Shown here: positions 35,573-44,814 of the stretch, in pieces
Position numbering within the stretch: the first letter of the stretch is position 1
Layout of the letters: each line of letters begins with the position of its first letter
Assembly (NCBI GenBank): GCA_050313995.1
Contig: JBNPMM010000006.1
DNA: 64,000 bases
From: JAUMWX01 sp023394215
Lineage (GTDB): Bacteria > Bacillota > Clostridia > Tissierellales > Peptoniphilaceae
Reading direction: 5' to 3' (one strand)
The notes under the pieces: model-generated
The model's input: the letters and a program-made list of their open reading frames with translations, nothing else
Database searches by the model: none
What the model was told of the DNA's origin: nothing
Program-made: the position numbers and the translations under genes

Positions 35573-36460
35573 TTATTGTGTTAAGAAATTTAGTTCTATT
35601 GATTTTTCGTTCAGCCCTATCAATGTAAAATCAACTTTATCTATATATTTATTTATTAAATTGATAATATCTGTTTTAAAGTTTAGTTTGTAGGTTTTTA
35701 AAGGTAGTAACTTATAAATCATATAAATGTAAGCTGCCAATGTGTTATTTTTTAAATCGGTATATTTTTTTAGAAATCCTTTTGGTAATTTTACCGGGGG
35801 CTTAAATGAATTATTGTATAGTCTATTCCCGTGGGCACACATATTCCTTATTACGGTTGCACAGTGTAGCCAATTTGCTAAATATTTCAAGTTTATATTG
35901 ACGGATGATGAAATTGACCTTTGTTCCCCTTCATACATACAATTATAATATTTTGATAAATTAGAGAAGGACATTAGTTCAACTATTACCCATAAAGGCA
36001 TTTTGCTTTCATAACTATTTTTATGATGTCTTACCACCAATGAATCTTCATGATAATGAATTTCTCTTTGTACAGATTCTTTTATCTTTTTGATGGTATC
36101 TTTTTTATAATAATTAAGTTCATTGTAATGCTGATCATGAGGCTCATTAAGACATTTACGTTTAGAGAAGCTATAGGATATTTGAGTTCTATAAAATAAT
36201 TCTATTTTTAGTAAATATTTTAATAGAATGGATCTTAATTCTTCATCGAAATAATATATTGAAAGGATATCATCAAAAGAAGTTCCATCTCTAAAATCAC
36301 TATTTGAATTAGCTAATCTGAACTGTAACCCATAACCTGTGAATCTGTAGTAATTAATTTCAGACAAGATTATTTCAGCTTGTTTTTCATCTCTTATGAC
36401 AAGGGAATGCTCCTTTAATCTTTCTACTTGGTCCTTAAATGATAATGGCTTTTTTAACAT
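35573..36460 (-). CDS. AbiF/AbiD-type abortive infection protein (Abi_2, HEPN RNase)
   Basis: 295 residues of the Abi_2 family. N-terminal KKPLSFKDQVERLKEHSLVI and EIILSEINYYRFTGYGLQFR are the family opening. The HEPN RNase motif R-x4-H is Arg205-His210 (RNMCAHGNRLYN). Such proteins are anti-phage toxins, and Cas13 is thought to derive from this lineage. AGGAG lies directly after a terminator of a small upstream RNA on the same strand. It is in the accessory patch between tRNA-Thr and a phage-type small ORF. Confidence 0.88.
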   Translation of the reverse strand: MLKKPLSFKDQVERLKEHSLVIRDEKQAEIILSEINYYRFTGYGLQFRLANSNSDFRDGTSFDDILSIYYFDEELRSILLKYLLKIELFYRTQISYSFSKRKCLNEPHDQHYNELNYYKKDTIKKIKESVQREIHYHEDSLVVRHHKNSYESKMPLWVIVELMSFSNLSKYYNCMYEGEQRSISSSVNINLKYLANWLHCATVIRNMCAHGNRLYNNSFKPPVKLPKGFLKKYTDLKNNTLAAYIYMIYKLLPLKTYKLNFKTDIINLINKYIDKVDFTLIGLNEKSIELNFLTQ

Positions 36461-36471
36461 TGCTTTCTCCT

Positions 36472-36543
36472 AAAAAAAAACCGAGATACATTGATCTCGG
36501 TGGTCCCTAAAAGTCTATTTTCATAGCATAGGCAACTCTGTTG
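36472..36543 (-). ncRNA. small structured RNA upstream of the Abi gene (abiF-RNA-like)
   Basis: About 72 bases. It starts after the promoter at 36549-36577, then has a small CAAC-AGA-GTTG hairpin, the linker TGCCTATGCTATGAAAATAG and GACTTTTAGGGACC, and ends in the terminator ACCGAGAT-CAATGT-ATCTCGGT plus nine T. The Abi ATG follows 11 bases after the T tract. Position, size and terminator agree with the abiF RNA motif described upstream of abiF genes; the identification is from memory of that motif. It may neutralise or guide the protein. Confidence 0.6.
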
Positions 36544-36548
36544 ATTCA

Positions 36549-36577
36549 ATGATATATTAAAAAATATTAAATTTCAA
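36549..36577 (-). promoter_or_regulatory. promoter of the abiF-type RNA
   Basis: On the minus strand TTGAAA (36572-36577), exactly 17 bases, and TATCAT (36549-36554), placing transcription start near 36542. Confidence 0.65.
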
Positions 36578-37156
36578 GTAATATATATATAAAATGTTGA
36601 CTTTTTTATAGTTTTTAACATTTTTAAATATTTTTTATTTATTATAAATAACTTTTTTAGAATTATTTAATAAACCAATACCTTTTTTACCATAAAAAGG
36701 ATTTATCGTTTTTTACAGTTCTTTTTAATTTGCCAGTAGTTTTGGCTTTAAAATTTTTTTAGTTAGGTTTTCTAATCCCTATTTTCATATCGCTATTTTA
36801 TTTTACAGGCACTATGAAAGTAGCGCTATATATGTAATCTTCAGATATCATAAAAAACTTCACTACTGTTACTTTTCTATTTTGGATTGTTGTGAATGAT
36901 TCATAGCCTAATTATTAGCTAAATCTTCTTGTACCATATTATATTTTTTTCTTAAGTATCTTACATTTTTTACAAAGTAACTCATATAGAGAATTATTTT
37001 CTTATTTAATGTAGATAATAATATTTAATTGATTAAAATTCAAGCATTAAAAAAGTACAAAATTTTTTGAATTAGATTTAAGCGTGTGCTATAAGTAGAG
37101 TTTAAGGAAAGGAGAATGGAAATATCAAATATAAATTTAGGAAATTTAAATTTCAG
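36578..37156. other. AT-rich intergenic stretch in the accessory patch
   Basis: About 580 bases of very AT-rich sequence with no supported gene. A short ATG frame with AGGAG (start near 37116) stops after 17 codons. It may be decayed mobile-element DNA. Confidence 0.4.
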
Positions 37157-37321
37157 ATGCATGTATTAGGAGTTGATGAGACGGTAGATAAATTAAATTC
37201 ACTTGAAGAAAAATTAAAAGAAGTAAAATCACTTATAAATGAAATTACTTCTTTAGAAGTTAATATTAATTTTGTTAGTCCTGAGAAACCGTTGAATGAG
37301 ACATCATATATTCAGTTTTGA
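37157..37321 (+). CDS. phage-type small coiled protein
   Basis: 54 residues (DETVDKLNSLEEKLKEVKSL, INEITSLEVNINF), resembling short prophage proteins of the form 'V.V.GVDE...KL..L.EKLKEA.SL..EI'. The same frame is open for about 15 codons upstream (lysine/phenylalanine-rich) but has no ATG there. No strong ribosome site precedes the ATG. It may be intact or an N-terminally damaged prophage leftover. Function unknown. Confidence 0.5.
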   Translation: MHVLGVDETVDKLNSLEEKLKEVKSLINEITSLEVNINFVSPEKPLNETSYIQF

Positions 37322-37367
37322 TTCTTGATGTGAAAATCCCTAAATATACCTTCAGCATTCCCTGCTT

Positions 37368-39650
37368 TTACCTATATATTCTCTTGTTTTTTACAAGTAT
37401 AGTTGCAAGAGCTATGCTTGTAAGGATTAAGGCTGGTACGTGGTAGCCTAATGAAAAGTCATCACTTGTTTTCGGAGCAGGTTTTTCTGGCTCGTTAGGC
37501 ACAGGTTTTTCTGGCTTGTTAGGCACAGGTTTTTCTGGCTCGTTAGGCACGGGCTTTTCCGGCTCGTTAGGCACGGGCTTTTCCGGCTCATTAGGTACAG
37601 GCTTATCCGGTTCTTCAGGAGGAATTTCTTCTGTATTTGTTATGGTGAAGCCAATTTTCATATCGCCTCTATAGTTTACCTTGTAGTTTTTATTTGAGAA
37701 CTTGATTAAAGATGAAATTTCTCCGACTTCTTTAATTGTATATCGATAGTTATCAGGACTGCTCATATCCGGAGAAACTTCAAGATTTTTAAATTCTGCA
37801 GACCAGTTATTTGAAGCATTTAATTTGATTTTGTTTCCTGTAGCTTGCTCATTTTTATAAAGTTCCACTTCTATTTCTTCAACAGGGGCATTCATATTTT
37901 TTTCCTGAGAGTCTTTCCATTCTTTAGAAACTTTTATATTTATTGTTGCCGGTATCATCGGTACCCAAGGGGTTTCTTCCGTGTTTGTTATGGTGAAACC
38001 TCCGGTTAAGTTGCCTGAATAAGCAACCTTATAGGATTTTTGCTTTATTTTGAAAGAACTTCTGTTTTGAAGGGCTTGTCCGTTTTCATCCAATTCACGG
38101 ACTTCGAAATTGTATATTGAGCCTTTATCATCCGCTAAATCAAGATTTTCCCATGTGTGGGATAATTTGCTCGGAGATAGGGTAACGGCATCCATAAATG
38201 GTTGAGAATTTCTGTATAACTGAATCTTGATGTTTTCATCAGGAGCAACCTGAGACAGATTCTTCCAAATTTTTTCAGCTTTAATATTTATTGTCTTTTT
38301 GGAGTTTTCTATAGTAAGTTCTTTTCCGGATAAGTCATCGTTTTTTATTTGAAACTCTTTTGTAATAGGCTGGTTTGCTTTGAACTCTATCCATTCAGGA
38401 GCCTTGCTTTCGCTTAGAAGATAATCTCCGGTTGATAAACCTCTTATATTTGCTGCACCCTGCTCGTTTGTAATAAGTTTTATCTGCTTTCCTTTATTTA
38501 CATTGGAACCGCTTTCTTTTATGACAATATCTTGTCCATCTTTTCTTTCAAGTAAGAATTCCACATCCTTTATAGGGATTTTTTTATCTTTTAGCACTTT
38601 TACAATTTTTAATTCTCCTGGTTTTGTTCCGTAAGCCCAGCCTCCGGAACGGATTATAAGGACGGAGTCTGTGTTGTCTTCAGGTTTTATTTCCCAATCA
38701 ATTCCGTTTACCCTTGCATCGGAGGTGTTTGATACCTCCTTTATATCCGGGTTTAACATAACTTCATCCCTTACTTTGGCGGTCAGTCTGATGGAGATTT
38801 CCCTTCTGTCTAAGGGACGTTGCCAAGTTCCGTTTAAGAGTATATATCTCGGTATATTGATTGTAAGATTTTGGCCTTGGAAATCTATTGTTATTCCGAA
38901 TTGTCTTGCTTGGTCCAAGGTATACCAGGATTCGCCTATTTTAACAACGTACGGGTTTGTTGAATTTGCAGTCGTATCCCATTCCATACTTTGGTCAAGC
39001 TTGTCCGCAAGATTGAAATCTACATCATTTTCGTTTGTAGCCTTAAGTGCGGCGTTGAAGCTGAATACCCAATCAAGCCTGTTACCTTGAGGATCGAGAT
39101 TTCTCCAAACTCCCTTTTTACTGTAAATATTATCTGTTGCTATGCCACCGGTTTCATAAATAAATTTTATATTTTTTCTTATGCTACCGTTGTTTATTTC
39201 TACAGAACCCTCTCCAGGTGTATTCGGATCTTGGGTCCAATGAGCGAAAACGTTAAAATTAAAAGCACCTTCAACGTCGTCAAGAGTTGCTGCATAGTCG
39301 TTAAAACTAAGTTTTGCCCTGTTGTCGAAAAATTCAACTTTTCCCATTTCATTGCCATTTTTATCTCTCAAAATGATTGGAGAAGTCGGTAATTGGATTT
39401 TTGTGTTTTGAAGATTGAAGTTAATTTCTTCAGTTTGTCCAGGAGTTATCTTACTTCCCTGTCCTCCGAATGAGACTTTTACGCCGAAACTTTCCCCTTG
39501 TCTGATTTCGTTTTTATCCGATTCGATAGTCTTGATAATTTTTTCCTGTGCATAAACCAAATTTCTTTCAGTTATCTGATCTTGTATGATTAATCCTGTC
39601 ATGACTAAAAAAGCCAATAAAAAAGAAATGATTTTATTATTCATTTTCAC
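37368..39650 (-). CDS. CnaB-type surface adhesin with C-terminal anchor
   Basis: 760 residues. Signal peptide (about 1-35). Residues 40-330 resemble the collagen-binding/fibrinogen-binding adhesin fold (GTWQRPLDRREISIRLTAKV, DNTDSVLIIRSGGWAYG). A SpaA-like prealbumin domain (LKIVKVLKDKKIPIKDVEFL) and two CnaB domains (IKIQLYRNSQPF...; IEVELYKNEQAT...) follow, each ending in FTITNTEE. A PNEPEKPV repeat and an anchor APKTSD-hydrophobic-KNKRIYR close it. CnaB domains commonly carry isopeptide bonds. The start is a GTG 10 bases after AGGAGG; an ATG two codons on is the alternative. It lies next to the accessory patch. Confidence 0.87.
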   Translation of the reverse strand: MKMNNKIISFLLAFLVMTGLIIQDQITERNLVYAQEKIIKTIESDKNEIRQGESFGVKVSFGGQGSKITPGQTEEINFNLQNTKIQLPTSPIILRDKNGNEMGKVEFFDNRAKLSFNDYAATLDDVEGAFNFNVFAHWTQDPNTPGEGSVEINNGSIRKNIKFIYETGGIATDNIYSKKGVWRNLDPQGNRLDWVFSFNAALKATNENDVDFNLADKLDQSMEWDTTANSTNPYVVKIGESWYTLDQARQFGITIDFQGQNLTINIPRYILLNGTWQRPLDRREISIRLTAKVRDEVMLNPDIKEVSNTSDARVNGIDWEIKPEDNTDSVLIIRSGGWAYGTKPGELKIVKVLKDKKIPIKDVEFLLERKDGQDIVIKESGSNVNKGKQIKLITNEQGAANIRGLSTGDYLLSESKAPEWIEFKANQPITKEFQIKNDDLSGKELTIENSKKTINIKAEKIWKNLSQVAPDENIKIQLYRNSQPFMDAVTLSPSKLSHTWENLDLADDKGSIYNFEVRELDENGQALQNRSSFKIKQKSYKVAYSGNLTGGFTITNTEETPWVPMIPATINIKVSKEWKDSQEKNMNAPVEEIEVELYKNEQATGNKIKLNASNNWSAEFKNLEVSPDMSSPDNYRYTIKEVGEISSLIKFSNKNYKVNYRGDMKIGFTITNTEEIPPEEPDKPVPNEPEKPVPNEPEKPVPNEPEKPVPNKPEKPVPNEPEKPAPKTSDDFSLGYHVPALILTSIALATILVKNKRIYR
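37478..37622 (-). repeat. 24-base in-frame tandem repeat (PNEPEKPV)
   Basis: Six near-identical 24-base units encode a Pro/Glu/Lys octapeptide spacer before the anchor. One unit carries Lys for Glu. Confidence 0.88.
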
Positions 39651-39918
39651 TTTTCATTATCCTCCTTGTTTGTATTTTAGTTTTAATATTTTCTATTTAT
39701 ACGAAAAATATTAAGTGAATAAAATTTTATCGATATTCAATTTTAATATTAGTGGGCTTAAAGACTACAATTAACCGGAAAATAAGACACAATTATAAAA
39801 AGGAATTTTATAATTATTCTTTCATTATATCGTTTGATGTATAAAAAGTCCAGTAAGTCTTAGGTAACTTTTACCCCTTATAATATTTTTCCAAACAGCA
39901 TAAACACTTTTTATCATA

Positions 39919-39948
39919 TTGACAATATATAAGTATTAAGATGATAAT
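39919..39948 (+). promoter_or_regulatory. promoter of the hydroxyacid dehydrogenase gene
   Basis: TTGACA (39919-39924), 18 bases and GATAAT (39943-39948), 32 bases before the chosen ATG. Confidence 0.6.
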
Positions 39949-39979
39949 ATACTTAATAGTTTTTACTAAGGAGAAAATA

Positions 39980-40918
39980 ATGAAATTATTAACAACGGTG
40001 GATTTAGGACAGGATAATTTTAAAGAAATAGAAAAGCTTGGCTATGAGATAAATTATATTAGAGAAAGAGAACTGAAGAATCGAGATGATATTTATGACT
40101 CAGATGTTTTGCTTACCTTTACCGGATTTAGAAATTTAGATATGGAGAAGTTTGATAGGTTAAGGTACATTATGTTGCCAAGTACAGGTTTTAATCAGGT
40201 GCCTAAGGATTTTATAGAGAGTAGGGGGATAATTTTATCCAATAATCCAAGGGGATATGCTAAACCTATGGCGGAGTTTATAGTGCTTTATATACTTGAG
40301 TTTTATAAAAAAGCGAGAAAATTTTTAAAACAACAGGAAAAAGGTCTGTGGAAGATGGACTTGGATTTGCTTGAGATGGGAGGCAAAAGGGTAGGAATCT
40401 TGGGGACAGGCCATATTGCTCAGGTAACTGCGAGCAGACTCAAGGCTTTTGAAATGGAAGTATGGGGAGTTAACACAAACGGCAGAATGGTAGAAGGATT
40501 TGACAGATGTTTTGCTATTGATGATGCCGATGAGGTTTATAGGGAGTGTGATGTAGTGATAGGTATTTTACCTGCTACCGATGCCACTACCAATCTTATT
40601 AATGACAGTAAACTTGGGCTTATGAAAAAGGGAGCTATACTTATAAATGTAGGAAGGGGAAATCTCATAAATTTAGGAGACTTGGAGAAACATTTGGATA
40701 AGTTTATGGGTGTGGCTCTTGATGTTACCGATGTTGAGCCTTTGGATAAAGAAAGTTATTTGTGGAATGCGGAAAATGTAATTATCACCCCTCATAATTC
40801 AGGAGAAGGTGATAACAATATGAAGAGGATGTTTGATCAAATATATATGAATTTGAAAGCATATGCCGATACCGGCATGCCTAAAGAATATATAAGGGAT
40901 TTAAGAAGGGGATATTAA
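39980..40918 (+). CDS. D-isomer-specific 2-hydroxyacid dehydrogenase
   Basis: 312 residues. The NAD-binding motif is GKRVGILGTGHIAQVTASRL; catalytic Arg in INVGRGNLI, Glu in DVTDVEPLD and His in IITPHNSGEG are present. It is related to phosphoglycerate and D-lactate dehydrogenases; the substrate is undetermined. The ATG at 39980 follows AAGGAG; an upstream in-frame ATG overlaps the -10 element and was rejected. The cysteine desulfurase gene follows after 16 bases. Confidence 0.88.
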   Translation: MKLLTTVDLGQDNFKEIEKLGYEINYIRERELKNRDDIYDSDVLLTFTGFRNLDMEKFDRLRYIMLPSTGFNQVPKDFIESRGIILSNNPRGYAKPMAEFIVLYILEFYKKARKFLKQQEKGLWKMDLDLLEMGGKRVGILGTGHIAQVTASRLKAFEMEVWGVNTNGRMVEGFDRCFAIDDADEVYRECDVVIGILPATDATTNLINDSKLGLMKKGAILINVGRGNLINLGDLEKHLDKFMGVALDVTDVEPLDKESYLWNAENVIITPHNSGEGDNNMKRMFDQIYMNLKAYADTGMPKEYIRDLRRGY

Positions 40919-40934
40919 AGATAACGGGTGTGAT

Positions 40935-42011
40935 ATGATTTATTTTGATTATGCTGCGAGTTCTATAAAGAGAAAGCAGCTATACGAAAAGATGCTGGAA
41001 AACTTTGAGAATTTTGACGGGAATACTGAAAGTATTCACAGTGTTGGAAGAAGAAGTTCGAAAATTTTGGAAGATTCAAGGGCTAAAATAGCGGAGGCTA
41101 TAGGAGCCCATAAAAATTCTATAGTTTTTACAAGCGGTGCGAGTGAATCAAATAACACCATTTTAAGAAATTTTACCGATAAGGCCATACTTATAGGTGC
41201 TATAGAGCATCCCTCAATATTGGAACCGGCGAAGTCTTTTGCAGGAAAACTCATAGAAATCGGTGTAGATGAAAGCGGAGCATATAGGTTGGATGAGCTT
41301 GAGCTTGCTTTGGATAAAGGTGTCGATATAGTTGCTCTTAGCTTGGTGAATAATGAAACAGGGGTAATAGGGGCTATAGAAGAGGTAAGAAGACTTATCG
41401 GAGACAGAGATGTATGGTTTCATATAGATGCCGTTCAAGCCTTGGGGCACATTGATATAGATGTAGAGAAATTGGATTGTGATTCAATGGCCTTATCAGG
41501 ACATAAGCTTGGAGCCCTAAACGGTTTCGGAGCCCTTTATATAAGAAGAAAATGCAGGCCGCTAATTTTAGGCGGGGATCAGGAAGACAAGAGAAGAGCG
41601 GGGACATCCTATTTAATGGGAGCTTACTCGATGGCTGAGGCAATAGGACTTGTAAAAAGGGAAAGAGAGCTTATCGGAAGACTCAAGTCATATTTAGTTG
41701 ACAGCTTGGACAGACAGGGGATAGTTTATGAGATAAACGGCGGAGTGACATCGGACCATATTATCAATCTCTATTTTCCCTTTGTAAAAAATGATTTTTT
41801 AATAACATATCTGGATATGAGAGGCATTTGTATCTCGGCAGGATCAGCCTGTAGGGCAGGAGCCTTGGAAGCAAGCCATGTAATTTCCGCAATGTTTGAT
41901 GAAGATAGGGCTAAACATAGTGTTCGTTTCAGCTTCGGCTTTACTAATACTTTTGAAGATATAGATTATACAGTAGGGCTTTTAAAAAGCCTGTATGAGG
42001 AAAGAAAATGA
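40935..42011 (+). CDS. cysteine desulfurase (NifS/IscS-like)
   Basis: 358 residues. PLP lysine in SGHKLGALNGFGALY, ASESNNTILRNF near the N-terminus, LVNNETGVIG, and the persulfide cysteine in SAGSACRAGA. It overlaps mnmA by 4 bases (ATGA), so it most probably supplies sulfur for tRNA 2-thiouridine formation. Confidence 0.93.
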   Translation: MIYFDYAASSIKRKQLYEKMLENFENFDGNTESIHSVGRRSSKILEDSRAKIAEAIGAHKNSIVFTSGASESNNTILRNFTDKAILIGAIEHPSILEPAKSFAGKLIEIGVDESGAYRLDELELALDKGVDIVALSLVNNETGVIGAIEEVRRLIGDRDVWFHIDAVQALGHIDIDVEKLDCDSMALSGHKLGALNGFGALYIRRKCRPLILGGDQEDKRRAGTSYLMGAYSMAEAIGLVKRERELIGRLKSYLVDSLDRQGIVYEINGGVTSDHIINLYFPFVKNDFLITYLDMRGICISAGSACRAGALEASHVISAMFDEDRAKHSVRFSFGFTNTFEDIDYTVGLLKSLYEERK

Positions 42012-43114
42012 AAGAAAAAAAAGATACAAAGGTTGTAGTCGGTATCAGTGGAGGGGTGGATTCATCAGTTGCCGCTCTTTTGCTTAAAAATGAAGGGTAT
42101 GATGTTGTAGGCATTTTTATGAAAAATTGGGATGATACTGATGAAAACGGAGTCTGTACAGCTGAAGAGGATTATAAGGATGCGGTGGCGGTTTGCCGAC
42201 AATTGGATATACCCTATTATTCAATAAATTTTGAAAAAGAATACTATGATAGGGTTTTTACTTATTTTTTAGATGAATACAGGAAAGGGAGAACACCTAA
42301 TCCTGACATAATGTGCAATAAGGAAATAAAATTTAAGGCCTTTCTTGACTTTGCTATGGGACTTGGCGCTGACTGTATAGCTACTGGGCATTATGCGAGG
42401 ATAAGGAAAAATCCTGACGGAAGTGTTGATATGCTTAGGGGATTTGACAATAATAAGGATCAAACTTATTTCTTAAGTCAGTTGAAGCAGGAGCAAATTA
42501 AAGATGTGCTTTTTCCGATTGGAGATTTGAATAAGGCGGAAGTTAGAAAAATAGCTTTGGAAAATAATCTTGCTACAGCTAAGAAGAAGGATTCTACGGG
42601 GATTTGCTTTATAGGAGAGAGAAATTTTAACGAATTTATATCTAATTATCTTCCTGCCAAACCGGGCAATATGGTGGATGATAAAGGAAATATAAGAGGT
42701 AGGCACCATGGGCTCATGTACCATACTATAGGTCAGCGAAGAGGCCTTGGAATAGGCGGTAACGGAGAGGCTTGGTTTGTTTATGGCAAGGATCTTTTGA
42801 AGAACGAACTTTTGGTTTGTCAGGGAGAAGATAATGAACTTTTATTTTCTGATAGGCTTTTAGCATCAGATTTTTCCGTGACAAATAATTTTAATCTCGG
42901 CAAAGAGTTTGACTGCGTAGCAAAATTCAGATATAGGCAAAAGGATATACCGGTACATGTTAGAGTTTTAGATGAAACTCACCTTGAAATTACATATGAC
43001 AGGGTAAAAGCCGTTACACCCGGACAGGCTGCGGTCTTATATGACGGGGAAGTTTGTATCGGTTCGGCAATAATTGATGAAGTCTACAGGGGAGAAGAAA
43101 AACTAAAAGTTTGA
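42008..43114 (+). CDS. mnmA: tRNA-specific 2-thiouridylase MnmA
   Basis: 368 residues. N-type ATP pyrophosphatase loop GISGGVDSSVAALLLK, catalytic cysteines in IMCNKEIKF and STGICFIGERNF, and the tRNA-binding segment HHGLMYHTIGQRRGLGIGG. It thiolates the wobble uridine of tRNA-Lys/Glu/Gln with sulfur from the overlapping desulfurase. Confidence 0.96.
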   Translation: MKEKKDTKVVVGISGGVDSSVAALLLKNEGYDVVGIFMKNWDDTDENGVCTAEEDYKDAVAVCRQLDIPYYSINFEKEYYDRVFTYFLDEYRKGRTPNPDIMCNKEIKFKAFLDFAMGLGADCIATGHYARIRKNPDGSVDMLRGFDNNKDQTYFLSQLKQEQIKDVLFPIGDLNKAEVRKIALENNLATAKKKDSTGICFIGERNFNEFISNYLPAKPGNMVDDKGNIRGRHHGLMYHTIGQRRGLGIGGNGEAWFVYGKDLLKNELLVCQGEDNELLFSDRLLASDFSVTNNFNLGKEFDCVAKFRYRQKDIPVHVRVLDETHLEITYDRVKAVTPGQAAVLYDGEVCIGSAIIDEVYRGEEKLKV

Positions 43115-43174
43115 TGATTGATATTTGATAATTTGGATATAAATGGGATATAGCATATTTGAGGAGGAAAGATT

Positions 43175-43384
43175 GTGGATTTTTTGAAGGATAAGGTTCA
43201 GGAATTAAGAGACAAAACTGATTTGGATGAAAAATTAGCTGAAAAGGTTGAAGATTTGAAGGAAAAAGCAGAAGGTTCAGTAGAAAATCTTAAGGAAAAA
43301 GCAGGTGAAACTGTTGAAAACTTAAAGGAAAAGGCTAAAGACCTTGCTGAGGATGCTAAAGAAAAGTTAGGTAAATTATTTTAA
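43175..43384 (+). CDS. small LEA-like amphipathic repeat protein
   Basis: 69 residues, very rich in Lys, Glu, Ala and Leu, with an 11-residue period (VENLKEKAGET, VENLKEKAKDL, AEDAKEKLGKL). This is the pattern of group 3 LEA-type or apolipoprotein-like amphipathic helices. GTG start with a strong GAGGAGG site. No signal peptide or cysteine. A hydration or membrane-surface protective role is possible; not established. Confidence 0.7.
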   Translation: MDFLKDKVQELRDKTDLDEKLAEKVEDLKEKAEGSVENLKEKAGETVENLKEKAKDLAEDAKEKLGKLF

Positions 43385-43390
43385 TGTATA

Positions 43391-43414
43391 GGGCTCTCAG
43401 GAGCCCTGTTTTAT
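43391..43414 (+). terminator. terminator after the LEA-like gene
   Basis: GGGCTC-TCAG-GAGCCC followed by TGTTTTATTT. Confidence 0.85.
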
Positions 43415-43533
43415 TTGAGTAAGAAAATTTCTAAAATTTCAGTATAAGAAGCGTATAGTATTTTTACGGAACTTGAGATTAAATTTACGGGTAAAAAGCT
43501 TAAATTTATGATATTATCTTAAAGAGGTGTTTT

Positions 43534-44814
43534 ATGAATATTTGGATAAAAAATGCAAACATAGTAACAGTTAATGATAATTTTGATATATTGAAAAATT
43601 CCAACCTATATATAGAGGGAAATAAGATAAGTCATGTAGGCGGGTTTTTAGAAGACTTCAAGGCCGACAAGATAATAGATGCAAGAGGGAAGATTTGTAT
43701 GCCGGGGCTTATAAATGCTCATACCCATATGGGAATGAGTGTTTTTAGAAATTACGGAAGTGATGTTGAACTTGAAACCTGGCTAAATGATTTTATATGG
43801 CCGCTTGAATCCAAGCTTAGTCTTGATGACGTGAAGAAGACAACGGAGCTTTCTATAGCTGAAATGATTGAAAGCGGGACTACAAGCTTTGTAGATATGT
43901 ATTTTAGAATGGATAAAATTGCAGAATCCGTTGAAAAGACTGGTGTGAGAGCAGTTTTAGGCAGAGGAATTACATTTCCTGACAATAAAGTATTTGAAGA
44001 AGAGGAAGAATTTTATAAAAGATGGAATGGTAAGGCAAATGGAAGGATACAGACTATAGTTTCCCCGCATGCCGTATATACAAATGATAGAGAAGCTCTT
44101 ATAAAGGCGGGAGAGCTTGCTAAAAGACTTGGTTGCGGGATCCATATACATTTAAATGAAACCAGGACGGAAATGGAAAATTCCATAAAGGAAAATTCTC
44201 TGCCGCCACTTGAATACGTAGCAAGTTTGGGACTTTTGGGACCTAAAACTATAGGGGCTCATTGTGTTTGGATAAATGATAAAGAAATAGAACTTGCCGG
44301 AGAAGCGGGTATGACTCTGGTGCACAATCCGGCTTCAAATATGAAACTTGCTTCCGGCTTTATGAAAAGTCAGTATTTGCTTGATAAGGGTATAAATGTA
44401 GCACTTGGTACAGACGGGGTTTCATCAAATAACACTTTGGATATGTTTGAGGAAATGAAGCTTGCATCTCTTATAGCAAAGGGTTCGACTTTGAATCCCA
44501 AAGCTCTGAATGCGGAAACTACCATAAGGATGGCGACGGTAAACGGAGCTAAGGCCATAGGTATGGAGGGAAAGCTGGGAAAACTTGAAAAAGGATATCT
44601 GGCAGACCTTATTTTGGTAGACTTTAATAATATAAGGCACACACCGGATGTGGACATTGCAGCCGCTTTAGTTTATTCAACGAGCGGTCAGGATGTAGAT
44701 ACCACTATAGTGGACGGAAGGATCCTTTATGAGAATAAGAAATTCCTTGAAATGGATGTTGATGTGCTTATGGAGGAAGTTAACGGTATATTCAGGAGTC
44801 TGATGGAAAGATAA
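43534..44814 (+). CDS. mtaD: 5-methylthioadenosine/S-adenosylhomocysteine deaminase
   Basis: 426-residue amidohydrolase. Metal-binding NAHTHMGMSVFRNYGSD, SPHAVYTND, HIHLNETRTEMEN, GAHCVWI and GTDGVSSNNTLDMFEEM are in order and typical of the MtaD/TrzA group. It deaminates methylthioadenosine or S-adenosylhomocysteine. The stop overlaps the acpS start (TAATG). Confidence 0.9.
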   Translation: MNIWIKNANIVTVNDNFDILKNSNLYIEGNKISHVGGFLEDFKADKIIDARGKICMPGLINAHTHMGMSVFRNYGSDVELETWLNDFIWPLESKLSLDDVKKTTELSIAEMIESGTTSFVDMYFRMDKIAESVEKTGVRAVLGRGITFPDNKVFEEEEEFYKRWNGKANGRIQTIVSPHAVYTNDREALIKAGELAKRLGCGIHIHLNETRTEMENSIKENSLPPLEYVASLGLLGPKTIGAHCVWINDKEIELAGEAGMTLVHNPASNMKLASGFMKSQYLLDKGINVALGTDGVSSNNTLDMFEEMKLASLIAKGSTLNPKALNAETTIRMATVNGAKAIGMEGKLGKLEKGYLADLILVDFNNIRHTPDVDIAAALVYSTSGQDVDTTIVDGRILYENKKFLEMDVDVLMEEVNGIFRSLMER

